Under the pieces are notes generated by a model. That model was not told the origin of the DNA, made no database searches, and worked only from the letters and a program-made list of their open reading frames with translations. DNA of 64,000 bases from Zoogloea sp041908905 (GTDB lineage Bacteria > Pseudomonadota > Gammaproteobacteria > Burkholderiales > Rhodocyclaceae): NCBI RefSeq assembly GCF_041908905.1, contig NZ_JAYREK010000005.1, positions 89,521 through 153,520 on the forward strand, read 5' to 3'. The position numbers and the translations under genes were made by a program. Positions 36,457 to 45,702 of the stretch are shown here, one piece after another (position 1 is the first letter of the stretch; every line of letters begins with the position of its first letter).

Positions 36457-38103
36457 TCAGTCGCGTCGATACAGCCTGAACACCTCGGCCTTGCGCCCAC
36501 CGCCCAGCCGGCGTTCCCAGATCAGCTCGGCCGGTTCGTTGAGTTTCCGGGTGTTGCCGCCGATCGCGTAGCTCAGGACCAGGGAGCATTCGCTGGCGCG
36601 TGCCGATTTGCCGTCCACCGTCTGAATGCCTGCGAAGTAGTCGAGGGCAGCCCGCTGGGTATCAGCGACGCCGTGGCGCGCGATACAGCCTTCGGTCTGG
36701 CCAGCCAGCACCTTGCGGAGCTCTCCGGCAACGGGCTGGTAGTTCTTGGTGTGGGCAAACCAGGGCTGCCACAGGGCGACCGCCAGGCACCACAGAAGGG
36801 TCATGCCGAGGGCCCAGTTGGTGGCGCCCCGCCACGGCGTGCGCCGGGTCAGCTGGGGCAGCACCAGCAACGCAATGCTGATCAGGGCTCCGATCGCGGC
36901 GGTCAGGCCGATGTCGTGGCTGGCGAAGTTGGGGGCGATCCTGGCGAGCTGGCGAGCCAGGCCGGGCGGCCAGCTGAAGCTGAGGGCGCTCCAGCCGAGC
37001 CAGACGAGGATCGCGAAGAAGGTGAAGGCCACCACGCTGAACCAGTCGAAGGCGTTTGCCGCACCCCGGCGTAGGGTCGAGGTGCCGAGCGTCGCCAGGA
37101 GGCAGAAAGCGGGCAGGACGGGCAGGGCGCTGGCCGGCCGGAGCGGACCGGTGGTGGTCACGAGCCCGACCGCGAGCAGACAGGCCACGATCGGCAGCGC
37201 CAGGGCGGGTGTGGTGAGCCCGTGGCGGTTGCGCCAGATGGCCCAGCCGGCGATCGGCCACAGGGGCCAGGCGAACCAGCCCAGTAGCTGCAGCAGCCGG
37301 CCGAAGTTGTCGAGGTGTTCGGCATGGGGAAGGATGGTGGCCACATCGCTTGCCCACCAGCGGGCGGCTTCGCCGGGTTGCTGGATGGCGACCGCCGTGA
37401 ACCACGCGGCGGGAATCAGCAGCGCAATCGCGCAGCCGGCGGCGATGCCGCCGATTACAGCACGTGAGCGGCAGTCGCGGCACAGCAGCGGGGCGAGCAG
37501 CATCACCGGCAGGGTGAGGACCAGGGCCGGGACGCCGCCGGCCAGGAAGGCGAGCCCCGCCCCGAGGCCGGCCTGCAAGCCGCCGGCCAGTGGGCGTTCG
37601 GAGAGCAGGCCGAGGCCGGCATAGCACAGGGCCATGCCCGCCAGCTGGGCCAGCGCGGGCTGGGTTTCGTGGGCGTGGACGACCAGGCCAAGGGAGCTGA
37701 CTCCCAGCAGGATGGCCGGAGCGAAGGCGGCCGGGCCATAGAGCCGGCGGGCCGCGACGCCGATCCAGTAGAGGAAGGCGGCGGTGAACAGGCTGCTGGC
37801 GAGCCGGGCGGCGTCATGCACGGGCAGCAGGCCGCCGAGGGCCTTGGCGAGGAGGGCGCCGACCCAGTAATAGAGCGGAGGAAAGTCGCGTAAGGTCTCG
37901 CCGGCGAGTTCGGGGACGAGCCAGGCATCCCGGGTCAGGATGGCGTGGATGGGGCCGAGGTAGGTGAGGTCGTCGCCCCGCCAGGGCAGGTGGCCCGTGG
38001 TGCCGACGATGAGGTAGACGGCGAGCAGCAGGCCCAGTTGCCAGGCGGGAAGCGGGGCCGGCAGATCAAGGCTGAAGCGGGAGGCGGCATTCTGCATGGA
38101 CAT
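36457..38103 (-). CDS. GT39 (ArnT-like) membrane glycosyltransferase
   Basis: 548 aa from the ATG at 38103 (a second ATG follows two codons later; the sequence upstream in frame overlaps the rpmE terminator, so longer starts are unlikely). The catalytic loop reads HLPWRGDDLTYLGPIHAI with the acidic DD after TM1, and DFPPLYYWVGALLAK is the second conserved segment. About twelve hydrophobic helices, then a C-terminal soluble domain (~430-548) with the KNYQPVAGELRKVLAG region. Related to the two GT39 enzymes at 15.4-18.4 kb but not in that cassette. Transfers a sugar from a polyprenyl phosphate; acceptor unknown. Confidence 0.82.
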   Translation of the reverse strand: MSMQNAASRFSLDLPAPLPAWQLGLLLAVYLIVGTTGHLPWRGDDLTYLGPIHAILTRDAWLVPELAGETLRDFPPLYYWVGALLAKALGGLLPVHDAARLASSLFTAAFLYWIGVAARRLYGPAAFAPAILLGVSSLGLVVHAHETQPALAQLAGMALCYAGLGLLSERPLAGGLQAGLGAGLAFLAGGVPALVLTLPVMLLAPLLCRDCRSRAVIGGIAAGCAIALLIPAAWFTAVAIQQPGEAARWWASDVATILPHAEHLDNFGRLLQLLGWFAWPLWPIAGWAIWRNRHGLTTPALALPIVACLLAVGLVTTTGPLRPASALPVLPAFCLLATLGTSTLRRGAANAFDWFSVVAFTFFAILVWLGWSALSFSWPPGLARQLARIAPNFASHDIGLTAAIGALISIALLVLPQLTRRTPWRGATNWALGMTLLWCLAVALWQPWFAHTKNYQPVAGELRKVLAGQTEGCIARHGVADTQRAALDYFAGIQTVDGKSARASECSLVLSYAIGGNTRKLNEPAELIWERRLGGGRKAEVFRLYRRD

Positions 38104-38144
38104 CGATGGAGCTGTCGGGTTGGCGTGGGCGGTGCGCTGAAAAT

Positions 38145-38172
38145 AAAAAAGGCAGCCGAAGCTGCCTTTTTT
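38145..38172 (-). terminator. rpmE terminator with a TTCG tetraloop
   Basis: AAAAAAGGCAGC (38145-38156) and GCTGCCTTTTTT (38161-38172) form a perfect 12-bp stem. On the transcribed minus strand the loop is TTCG, the stable UUCG tetraloop, and the transcript ends in a U-tract. It sits between rpmE and the GT39 gene and separates them transcriptionally. Confidence 0.95.
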
Positions 38173-38198
38173 GACGAGTCCGGCAACTGCGTTGCGGA

Positions 38199-38417
38199 TC
38201 AGCCCAGACGCTGAACGGAACCGTACTTCTGGCGGAAGCGCTCGACGCGACCGGCGGTATCGACGATCTTCTGCTTGCCGGTGTAGAACGGGTGGCAGGC
38301 GGAGCACACTTCCACATGGTACTGCTCTTTGGCCATGGTGGAGCGGGTCACGAAGGTGTTGCCGCAGGAGCAGGTGACCTGGACTTCCTTGTAATTCGGA
38401 TGGGTATCGGCTTTCAT
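38199..38417 (-). CDS. rpmE: Large-subunit ribosomal protein L31 (zinc type)
   Basis: 72 aa, full length. The zinc-binding form: Cys in TCSCGN (16, 18) and EVCSACHPF (38, 41). HPFYTGKQKIVDTAGRVERFRQKYG is the conserved C-terminal part. AAGGA ribosome site. L31 is at the interface of the ribosomal subunits; the CXXC form can be replaced by a C-minus paralogue under zinc limitation. Monocistronic, with its own terminator. Confidence 0.97.
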   Translation of the reverse strand: MKADTHPNYKEVQVTCSCGNTFVTRSTMAKEQYHVEVCSACHPFYTGKQKIVDTAGRVERFRQKYGSVQRLG

Positions 38418-38439
38418 CGCTTTTTCCTTTGGGGTACGT

Positions 38440-38460
38440 GGGTGGTGAATTTGGCCACCC
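38440..38460 (-). promoter_or_regulatory. Hairpin in rpmE leader, possible autoregulatory element
   Basis: GGGTGG (38440-38445) and CCACCC (38455-38460) form a six-bp stem with a nine-base loop, 23 bases before the rpmE ATG. L31 is known in E. coli to bind its own leader, so this hairpin may be an autoregulatory site. Folding seen; function inferred. Confidence 0.35.
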
Positions 38461-38527
38461 GAAAACGCAGCATTCTGAACGCTTTCAGCTGCTTGCGCAA
38501 GGTTGTTGGAATTTTTTTAGCCGCCGC

Positions 38528-39790
38528 TCACACAAAACGCGCCACGAAGGCCCCCACGCTGGCGGGCGGAAGGGGGAGCCAGACCCGGTGGTCGCTGCCG
38601 GGCACGCGGGAGATCTCGTCGCCGGCGGGGGTGATCAGGCGCTCCACCTGCACTTCGCTGTTGCCGGCCGGGTGAATCAGCTCGATGCGGTCGCCCACCG
38701 AGAAGGCGTTCTTGGTGGCGATTTCGGCGAGGCCGCGCTCGGCGTCGTAGGCGACCACGTCGCCCACGTACAGGCTGCGCCCCGACTCGGAATGGCCGCG
38801 CAGGTAGTTTTGTGTCTCGTGCGGGGTGTGGCGCTGGTAGAAGCCGTCTGTGTAGCCGCGGTTGGCGAGCCCCTCGAGCTGGCCGAGCAGCGCCGGGTCG
38901 AGGCCGCGCCCGGCGACGGCGTCGTCGATGGCCTGGCGGTAGGCCTGGCAGGTGCGGGCCACGTAGTAGGGGCTCTTGGTGCGGCCCTCGATCTTGAAGG
39001 AGTCGATGCCGATCTCGGTGAGCCGCTGCACGTGCTCGATGGCGCGCAGGTCCTTGGAGTTGAGGATGTAGGTGCCGTGCTCGTCCTCTTCGATGGGCAT
39101 GTATTCGCCGGGGCGCTTGTGGGGTTCTTCTAGGAGGTGCACGTCGCCGCTGCCGCAGGTTTTTGCTTCGTGGGTCTTGAAGTCCCAGCGGCAGGAGTTG
39201 GTGCAGGTGCCCTGGTTCGGGTCACGGTGGTTGAAGTAGCCCGACAGCAGGCAGCGTCCGGAGTAGGCGATGCACAGGGCGCCGTGGATGAAGACCTCGA
39301 GCTCGGTGTCGGGGCAGTCCTGGCGGATGGAGGCGATCTCGTCCAGCGACAGCTCGCGGGACAGGATCACCCGCGAGATGCCGGCCAGCTTCCAGAAGCG
39401 CACGGCGGCGGCATTGACCGTATTGGCCTGCACCGACAGGTGGATGGGCATCTCGGGGAAGTTCTCGCGGACCATCAGGATCAGGCCCGGGTCGGACATG
39501 ATCAGCGCGTCGGGCTTGAGGGCGATGACCGGCGCGATGTCCTTGATGAAGGTCTTGATCTTGGCCCCGTGGGGGTAGATGTTGGCCACCACGTAGAACT
39601 GCTTGCCCTGGGCATGGGCGCGATTGATGCCGTCGGCGAGCACCGGCAGATCGCCGAAGTCGTTGTTGCGCACGCGCAGGGAGTAGCGCGGCTGGCCCGC
39701 ATAGATCGCGCTGGCGCCGAAGGCGAAGGCGGTGTCGAGCATGGCCAGGGAGCCGGCCGGGGCGAGGAGTTCGGGTGTCTTGCGGGGCAT
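38528..39790 (-). CDS. trhP: Peptidase U32-family tRNA hydroxylation protein TrhP (YegQ)
   Basis: 420 aa. Very close to E. coli YegQ in order and wording: PELLAPAGS, AIYAGQPRYSLRVRNN, MSDPGLILMVREN, IHLSVQANTVN, IHGALCIAYSGRCLLSGYFNHRDPNQGTCTNSCRW and SLDEIASIRQ. Contains the cysteine pattern proposed to hold an iron-sulfur cluster. TrhP is required to hydroxylate uridine-34 of certain tRNAs (ho5U) and is related to U32 peptidases in fold only. E. coli YegQ is 453 aa; the loop after CRW is shorter here. Monocistronic between rpmE and the dnaJ-like gene. Confidence 0.9.
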   Translation of the reverse strand: MPRKTPELLAPAGSLAMLDTAFAFGASAIYAGQPRYSLRVRNNDFGDLPVLADGINRAHAQGKQFYVVANIYPHGAKIKTFIKDIAPVIALKPDALIMSDPGLILMVRENFPEMPIHLSVQANTVNAAAVRFWKLAGISRVILSRELSLDEIASIRQDCPDTELEVFIHGALCIAYSGRCLLSGYFNHRDPNQGTCTNSCRWDFKTHEAKTCGSGDVHLLEEPHKRPGEYMPIEEDEHGTYILNSKDLRAIEHVQRLTEIGIDSFKIEGRTKSPYYVARTCQAYRQAIDDAVAGRGLDPALLGQLEGLANRGYTDGFYQRHTPHETQNYLRGHSESGRSLYVGDVVAYDAERGLAEIATKNAFSVGDRIELIHPAGNSEVQVERLITPAGDEISRVPGSDHRVWLPLPPASVGAFVARFV

Positions 39791-39834
39791 GGGGTGACGT
39801 CTGGGTTGGGGCGTGCGCCGGGCGGCGCACGGGG

Positions 39835-40846
39835 TCAGCGGTAGGTTTCGAGCAGGGTGTGCCAGCCGGCCAGCGCAGGGCTCTGGCTGGCGAGCTGGTG
39901 CTGCAGGACCTGTTCGGCCATTTCGAGCATGGCCTTTTGTTCCTTGCTGAGGAAAGCGGGGTGCTGCGGGGAGAGGTGCACCACCAGGTCGCCGGCCTTG
40001 CGGCGGCCGCGGGCAGGAAAGCCGGCCTCGGGGATGCGGATCTCGGGCGTCGTGGCGGCCTCGGGCAGCAGGATTTCGCGCAGGCCGGCGAGGGTCGGGA
40101 CTTCGATCAGGCCGCCGGCGAGCAGGCGGAAGATGCTCACCGGCACCGCCACGTGGAGGTCGTGGTGCTGCAGCCGGAACAGCGGGTGCGGGCGGGTGCG
40201 CAGGGTGAGGTAGAGGTCGCCCGGCTCACCGCCGTCGGGGGCGGGCCCGCCCTGGCCGGCGATGCGCAGCTCTTCGCCGGGCAGCATGGCGGGGGGCACG
40301 GTGACGGCGAGCTGGCGATTGGCGGGCTGCCAGCCACGCCCGTCGCAGCTGGGGCAGCGGGTGTCGGTGGTGAAGCCCTTGCCGCCGCAGTCGCCGCAGG
40401 TCTCGAGCCGGCCGTCGCGGCGGATGCGCCCGCTGCCGTGGCAGCTGCCGCACATGCTGGTGCGGCCGTAGCTGCGCCGGCCGCTGCCGTCGCAATCGTC
40501 GCAGTCCTCGCGCCCCTCGATGGTCACGGTGACGGTGGTGCCCCGGGCGGCCTCGGCGAGGTCGACGGTGATGTCCTGGCGGTGGTCGGCACCGCGAGGG
40601 CGGGGGGGGCTGCTGTTTGCGGGGCCTGGGCGGTTCGGGCGGCGCGTCGTCGGGGGTGTGGGTGCCGAGGGGCTGCGTCAGGCGCTCGAAGGCCTCCCGC
40701 ACCCGGCGGAACTGGTCGTGGGCCTGGGGGTCGGGGTTGCGATCCGGGTGCCAGCGCATGGCCAGCCGCCGGTAGGCGCGCTTGATCTCGGCGGCGCTGG
40801 CGTCGGGCTCGACACCGAGGATCTGATGGAAATCGACTGCGGACAT
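39835..40846 (-). pseudogene. DnaJ-family co-chaperone interrupted by a one-base frameshift
   Basis: The ATG at 40846 starts an intact J-domain (FHQILGVEPDASAAEIKRAYRRLAMRWHPDRNPD, HPD present). The C-terminal substrate-binding part, with four CxxCxGxG zinc motifs (CDDCDGSG, CGSCHGSG, CGDCGGKG, CPSCDGRG), is in another frame and ends at 39835. The frames meet at a run of eight C on the coding strand (40602-40609). With seven C, the frame would be continuous: the sequence then reads KQQPPRPRGADHRQDITVDLAEAARGTT, exactly as expected for a DnaJ protein. Thus either a real mutation, a phase-variable homopolymer or a sequencing error. The repaired protein would be ~336 aa with a short linker instead of a long G/F region. 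Confidence 0.85.
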
Positions 40847-40915
40847 CCGCGCATTTTAATCGCGGCCGGGGGCGGACGGGCGACGAAGTGATGAAGGGGT
40901 GTCCTGGCGCGGTGT

Positions 40916-42457
40916 TCAGGCCTTCGGCGTGTCGTTTTTCCGGCGCTCGCGGCGGCATTCGTCCAGGCAGGTGACGCTGCCGTCCTCCTGGGCGACTTCC
41001 AGCCGGACGGCGAAGCCCCACAGGTGGGCGACGTGCTTGAGCACCTCCTGATAGTCGCCCGCCAGAGGCCGGCGCAGGTAGGCCTGGTGGCGCAGGGTGA
41101 GGGAGCGGTCGCCGCGCAGGTCCACGTCCCACACCTGCAGGTTGGGCTCGCGGCTGCCGAGGTTGTAGTTGTCGGAGAGGATCTCGCGGACACGCCGGTA
41201 GCCGGCCTCGTCGTGGATGGCGGAGACCTTGAGCCGGGTGTCCTTGTCGTCGTCGAGGATGGCGAAGAGGCGGAAGTCGCGCATCACCTTGGGTGACAGG
41301 AACTGGGCGACGAAGCTCTCGTCCTTGAAGTTGCGCATCGCGAAGTCGAAGGTCTCGCGCCAGTCGCTGCCGGCGATGTCGGGGAACCAGCGCCTGTCCT
41401 CGTCGGTGGGGGCTTCGCAGATGCGGCGGATGTCCTGCCACATCGCAAAGCCGAGGGCGTAGGGGTTGATGCCGCGGTACCAGGGTTCGTCGTAGCCGGG
41501 TTGGTAGACCACGTTGGTGTGGGAGTGCAGGAACTCCAGCATGAAGCTGTCGGTGAGCAGGCCTTCGTCGTAGAGGGTGTTGAGCAGGGTGTAGTGCCAG
41601 TAGGTGGCCCAGCCTTCGTTCATCACCTGGGTCTGGCGCTGGGGGAAGAAGTACTGGCCGATCTTGCGCACGATGCGCACGACCTCGCGCTGCCAGGGCT
41701 CGAGGAGCGGGGCGTTCTTCTCGATGAAGTAGAGGATGTTCTCCTGGGGCTCGGGCGGAAAACGCGGCGTCTCGACCGCCTGGGCACGGCTGGCCTGGGT
41801 GGGCAGGGTGCGCCACAGGTCGTTCACCTGGCTCTGCAGGTATTCGGCGCGCTCCCGCTGGCGGGTGAGCTCCTTGGTGAGCGACAGCTTGGCCGGGCGC
41901 TTGTAGCGGTCGACGCCCACGTTCATCAGCGCGTGGCAGGCGTCGAGGAGGTGCTCGACCTCTTCTTCGCCGTAGCGCTCCTCGCATTCGGTGAGGTAGT
42001 TACGGGCGAAGATGAGGTAGTCGATGATCGCGTCGGGGGTGGTCCACTGGCGGAACAGGTAGTTGCCCTTGAAGAAGCTGTTGTGGCCGTAGGCGGCGTG
42101 GGCGATCACCAGGGCCTGCATGGTCATGGTGTTTTCTTCCATGAGGTAGGCGATGCAGGGGTTGGAGTTGATGACGATCTCGTAGGCGAGGCCCATCTGG
42201 CCGCGGCGGTAGCCCTTCTCGGTCTGCAGGAAGCTCTTGCCGAAGGACCAGTGGTGATAGTTGACCGGCATGCCCACCGACGAGTAGGCGTCCATCATCT
42301 GCTCGGAGGTGATCAGCTCGACCTGGATCGGGTAGACGTCGAGCCCGAAGCTGCGGGCGACCCGGTCGATCTCGGCGTGGTAGGCCTCGATGAGTTCGAA
42401 GGTCCACTCGCCCGGGGCGGGGAGGGGCTTCCGGTGCTTGGCTTTCGGCGGGCTCAT
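40916..42457 (-). CDS. SpoVR-family protein
   Basis: 513 aa from the ATG at 42457, which overlaps the stop of the upstream gene (ATGA). Contains the conserved SpoVR/YcgB segments EWTFELIEAYHAEIDRVARSFGLDVYPIQVELI and FLHSHTNVVYQPGYDEPWYRGINPYALGF. No catalytic motif is known; the family is named for a cortex-assembly gene of Bacillus, but in gammaproteobacteria it is co-expressed with YeaG (PrkA) and YeaH. It is the last gene of a PrkA-YeaH-SpoVR operon. Cytosolic, function not established. Confidence 0.93.
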   Translation of the reverse strand: MSPPKAKHRKPLPAPGEWTFELIEAYHAEIDRVARSFGLDVYPIQVELITSEQMMDAYSSVGMPVNYHHWSFGKSFLQTEKGYRRGQMGLAYEIVINSNPCIAYLMEENTMTMQALVIAHAAYGHNSFFKGNYLFRQWTTPDAIIDYLIFARNYLTECEERYGEEEVEHLLDACHALMNVGVDRYKRPAKLSLTKELTRQRERAEYLQSQVNDLWRTLPTQASRAQAVETPRFPPEPQENILYFIEKNAPLLEPWQREVVRIVRKIGQYFFPQRQTQVMNEGWATYWHYTLLNTLYDEGLLTDSFMLEFLHSHTNVVYQPGYDEPWYRGINPYALGFAMWQDIRRICEAPTDEDRRWFPDIAGSDWRETFDFAMRNFKDESFVAQFLSPKVMRDFRLFAILDDDKDTRLKVSAIHDEAGYRRVREILSDNYNLGSREPNLQVWDVDLRGDRSLTLRHQAYLRRPLAGDYQEVLKHVAHLWGFAVRLEVAQEDGSVTCLDECRRERRKNDTPKA

Positions 42458-43722
42458 GGGAGTTTCTTCTTGAAGAGTTCTCGGAAGACCGGATAGATGT
42501 CCGGCAGGCCTTCGATGTGCTGCATCGCGAAGTTGCGGTGGGTGGCGCCGAGCTTCTCGTATTCCCGCCACAGGTTCTGGGGCTCGCCGGGGGTGATCTC
42601 GATGTAGGCGAAGTACTGCACGCAGGGCAGGATGCGCCCGGCGAGGAGCTCCCGGCAGTGGGGCGAGTCGTTTTCCCAGTTGTCGCCGTCGGAGGCCTGG
42701 GCGCCATAGATGTTCCAGGCGCCGCCGCCGTAGCGGGCGTGGAGGATCTCGTTCATCAGCTCGAGGGCGCTGGAGACCACGGTGCCGCCGGACTCGCGGG
42801 AGTGGAAGAAATCCTCCTCGTTTACCTCCTTGGCGACGGTGTGGTGGCGGATGAAGACGATCTCGATGTGCTCGTAGGTGCGCGTCAGGAACAGGTAGAG
42901 CAGCATGAAGAAGCGCTTGGCGGTGGCCTTCTTGCCCTCGTCCATCGAGCCGGAGACGTCCATCAGGCAGAACATCACCGCCTGGGTGGTCGGCTTGGGC
43001 ACCTTGATGCGGTTGTTGTAGCGCAGGTCGAAGGTGTCGATGAAGGGGATCGCCTCGATCCGCGCCCGCAGGGTGGCGATCTCGGCCCGCAGGCGCTGGA
43101 CTTCCGGGTCGTCGTCAGGGTGTGTCTCGAGGCGTTCGTCGAGCGCCCGCTGCAGTTCCCGCAGCTTGCCGTGGAAGGGGGCGCCGAGGGCCAGCCGGCG
43201 GCCGAGGGCGCCACGCAGCGAGCGCACCACGTTGATGTTGGCCGGCGTGCCGTCGTTGCTGAAGCCGGCGCGCTGGCTCTTGTATTCGGTGATGCGGGCG
43301 AGCTGGGTTCTGACCAGGTCGGGCAGGGCGAGGTCGTCGAAGAAGACGTCCAGGAACTCCTCCCGCGACAGGTTGAAGACGAAGTCGTCCTCGCCCTCGC
43401 CGTCCTTGCTGGCCTTGCCCTTGCCCGAGCCGCCACCGCCGCCGCCGGGTGGGCGGTTGATCTGGTCACCCGTCGAGAACTGGTCGTTACCGGTGAAGAT
43501 GGTCTCCCACACGCCGCCGTGACCGTGGCGGAAGTGGGGCTCGGCGAGGTCCCGGGCGGGGATGGAGACATCCTCGCCGTTGTCGAGATCCTTGATCGAG
43601 CGGCCGTCGATGGCGTCCGCCACGGCCTTGCGGATCTGGCCCTTGAAGCGGCGCATGAAGCGCTGCCGGTTGACGGCGCTCTTGTTCCTGCTGTCGAACC
43701 TGCGATCGATGATGCGGACCAT
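42454..43722 (-). CDS. yeaH: YeaH/YhbH-family VWA protein (DUF444)
   Basis: 422 aa. A Gly-rich linker (PPGGGGGGSGKG, ~91-102) separates an N-terminal helical part (~1-80) from the C-terminal VWA-like domain with an intact MIDAS, DVSGSM (255-260), then FIRHHTVAKEVNEEDFFHSRESGGTVVSSAL. This is the YeaH pattern. In E. coli YeaH partners the kinase YeaG under starvation. Start is 57 bases downstream of prkA; its stop overlaps the SpoVR gene, so translation is coupled. Confidence 0.94.
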   Translation of the reverse strand: MVRIIDRRFDSRNKSAVNRQRFMRRFKGQIRKAVADAIDGRSIKDLDNGEDVSIPARDLAEPHFRHGHGGVWETIFTGNDQFSTGDQINRPPGGGGGGSGKGKASKDGEGEDDFVFNLSREEFLDVFFDDLALPDLVRTQLARITEYKSQRAGFSNDGTPANINVVRSLRGALGRRLALGAPFHGKLRELQRALDERLETHPDDDPEVQRLRAEIATLRARIEAIPFIDTFDLRYNNRIKVPKPTTQAVMFCLMDVSGSMDEGKKATAKRFFMLLYLFLTRTYEHIEIVFIRHHTVAKEVNEEDFFHSRESGGTVVSSALELMNEILHARYGGGAWNIYGAQASDGDNWENDSPHCRELLAGRILPCVQYFAYIEITPGEPQNLWREYEKLGATHRNFAMQHIEGLPDIYPVFRELFKKKLP

Positions 43723-43779
43723 GAAGGGCTCCCGGATACGTGCGGGCAGGCCGCGCCGGGGCCGGCGCGGCGGCGGGCG

Positions 43780-45702
43780 TCACGACGACTTGCGGACGCG
43801 CAGGTACCACTCGCAGAGCAGGCGCACCTGCTTTTCGGTGTAGCCCTTCTCTATCATGCGATTCACGAAGTTCTGGTGCTTCTTCTGGTCGTCGCCGCTG
43901 GCCTTGGCGTTGAAGCTGATCACCGGCAGCAGGTCTTCGGTGTTGGAGAACATCTTCTTCTCGATCACCGCGCGGAGCTTCTCGTAGCTGGTCCAGCTCG
44001 GGTTCTTGCCGCTGTTCTTGGCCCGGGCACGCAGCACGAAGTTGACCACCTCGTTGCGGAAGTCCTTGGGGTTGCTGATGCCGGCCGGCTTCTCGATCTT
44101 CTCGAGCTCGTCGTTGAGGGCGTTGCGGTCGAGGATCTCGCCGGTGTTGGGGTCGCGGTATTCCTGGTCCTGGATCCAGAAGTCGGCGTAGGTCACGTAG
44201 CGGTCGAAGATGTTCTGGCCGTATTCGGAGTAGCTCTCGAGGTAGGCAGTCTGGATCTCCTTGCCGATGAACTCCGCGTAGCGCGGGGCGAGGTATTCCT
44301 TGATGAAGGCCAGGTAGCGGCCTTCCAGCTCGGGCGGATACTGCTCCTGGGCGATCTGCTGTTCGAGCACGTACATCAGGTGCACCGGGTTGGCGGCGAC
44401 TTCCCGGTGGTCGAAGTTGAAGACCCGGGACAGCACCTTGAAGGCGAAGCGGGTGGATAGCCCGGTCATGCCCTCGTCGACCCCGGCGTAGTCGCGGTAT
44501 TCCTGGTAGCTCTTGGCCTTGGGGTCGGTGTCTTTGAGGTTCTCGCCGTCGTACACCCGCATCTTGGAGAGCAGGCTGGAGTTCTCGGGCTCCTTGATGC
44601 GCGACAGCACCGCGTACTGGGCCATCATCTTGAGGGTGTCGGGGGCGCAGGGCGCCTGCGACAGCGAGCTGTTGGCGAGCAACTTCTCGTAGATCCGGAT
44701 CTCGTCGGAAACCCGCAGGCAGTAGGGCACCTTGACGGTATAGATGCGGTCGAGGAAGGCCTCGTTGTTGCGGTTGTTCTTGAAGGCTGTCCATTCGGAC
44801 TCGTTGGAGTGGGCCATCACGATGCCGTCGAAGGGAATCGCGCCAAAACCCTCGGTGCCCTTGTAGTTGCCCTCCTGGGTGGCGGTGAGGAGCGGGTGCA
44901 GCACCTTGATCGGCGCCTTGAACATCTCGACGAACTCCAGCAGGCCCCGGTTGGCCAGGCACAGCCCACCGGAGTAGGAGTAGGCGTCCGGGTCGTCCTG
45001 GGAGTACTGCTCCAGCTTGCGGATGTCGATCTTGCCCACCAGGGACGAGATGTCCTGGTTGTTCTCGTCGCCGGGCTCAGTCTTGGCGACGGCGATCTGG
45101 CGCAGCACCGACGGGCGCAGCTTGACCACCCGGAAGCGGGTGATGTCGCCGTTGAACTCGTTGAGGCGCTTTACCGCCCATGGGCTCATGATGGTGTTGA
45201 GGTAGCGCCGCGGGATGCCGTAGTCGTCCTCGAGGATCGCGCCGTCCTCGACCAGGTTGAACAGCCCCAGCGGCGACTCGTGCACCGGCGAGCCCTTGAT
45301 GGCGTAGAAGGGGATCTTCTCGACCAGGCTCTTCAGCTTCTCGGCCAGCGAGCTCTTGCCGCCGCCCACCGGGCCCAGCAGGTAGAGGATCTGCTTCTTC
45401 TCCTCAAGCCCCTGGGCCGCGTGGCGGAAGTAGGACACGATGTTCTCGATCGACTCCTCCATCCCGTAGAAGTCACTGAAGGCGGGGTAGATCTTGATCA
45501 TCTTGTTCGAGAAGATGCGTGACAGGCGCGGGTCGAGGCGGGTGTCCACCAGCTCGGGCTCACCGATGGCCTGCAGCATGCGCTCGGCGGCGGTGGCGTA
45601 GGCCAGGGGGGTTGTCTTGCACAGGTCCAGGTAGTCCTGGACCGACATTTCTTCTTCGCGGGCCGACTCGAAACGGGCCTGGAAGCTGGTGAAGATGCTC
45701 AT
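43780..45702 (-). CDS. prkA: PrkA-family serine protein kinase
   Basis: 640 aa from the ATG at 45702, preceded by GGGAGACAG. PrkA combines an AAA-like ATPase with a kinase-like C-terminus: Walker A GPVGGGKSS (110-118), Walker B region GIVMAHSNESEW, and the C-terminal conserved IEKPAGISNPKDFRNEVVNFVLRAR and LRAVIEKKMFSNTEDLLPVISFNAK. It is known in Bacillus and E. coli (YeaG) as a stress/starvation-linked kinase; the physiological substrates are not settled. First gene of the operon with yeaH and the SpoVR gene, all on the minus strand. The longer in-frame extension to 45957 lies in the shared intergenic region with tig and lacks a ribosome site. Confidence 0.93.
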   Translation of the reverse strand: MSIFTSFQARFESAREEEMSVQDYLDLCKTTPLAYATAAERMLQAIGEPELVDTRLDPRLSRIFSNKMIKIYPAFSDFYGMEESIENIVSYFRHAAQGLEEKKQILYLLGPVGGGKSSLAEKLKSLVEKIPFYAIKGSPVHESPLGLFNLVEDGAILEDDYGIPRRYLNTIMSPWAVKRLNEFNGDITRFRVVKLRPSVLRQIAVAKTEPGDENNQDISSLVGKIDIRKLEQYSQDDPDAYSYSGGLCLANRGLLEFVEMFKAPIKVLHPLLTATQEGNYKGTEGFGAIPFDGIVMAHSNESEWTAFKNNRNNEAFLDRIYTVKVPYCLRVSDEIRIYEKLLANSSLSQAPCAPDTLKMMAQYAVLSRIKEPENSSLLSKMRVYDGENLKDTDPKAKSYQEYRDYAGVDEGMTGLSTRFAFKVLSRVFNFDHREVAANPVHLMYVLEQQIAQEQYPPELEGRYLAFIKEYLAPRYAEFIGKEIQTAYLESYSEYGQNIFDRYVTYADFWIQDQEYRDPNTGEILDRNALNDELEKIEKPAGISNPKDFRNEVVNFVLRARAKNSGKNPSWTSYEKLRAVIEKKMFSNTEDLLPVISFNAKASGDDQKKHQNFVNRMIEKGYTEKQVRLLCEWYLRVRKSS

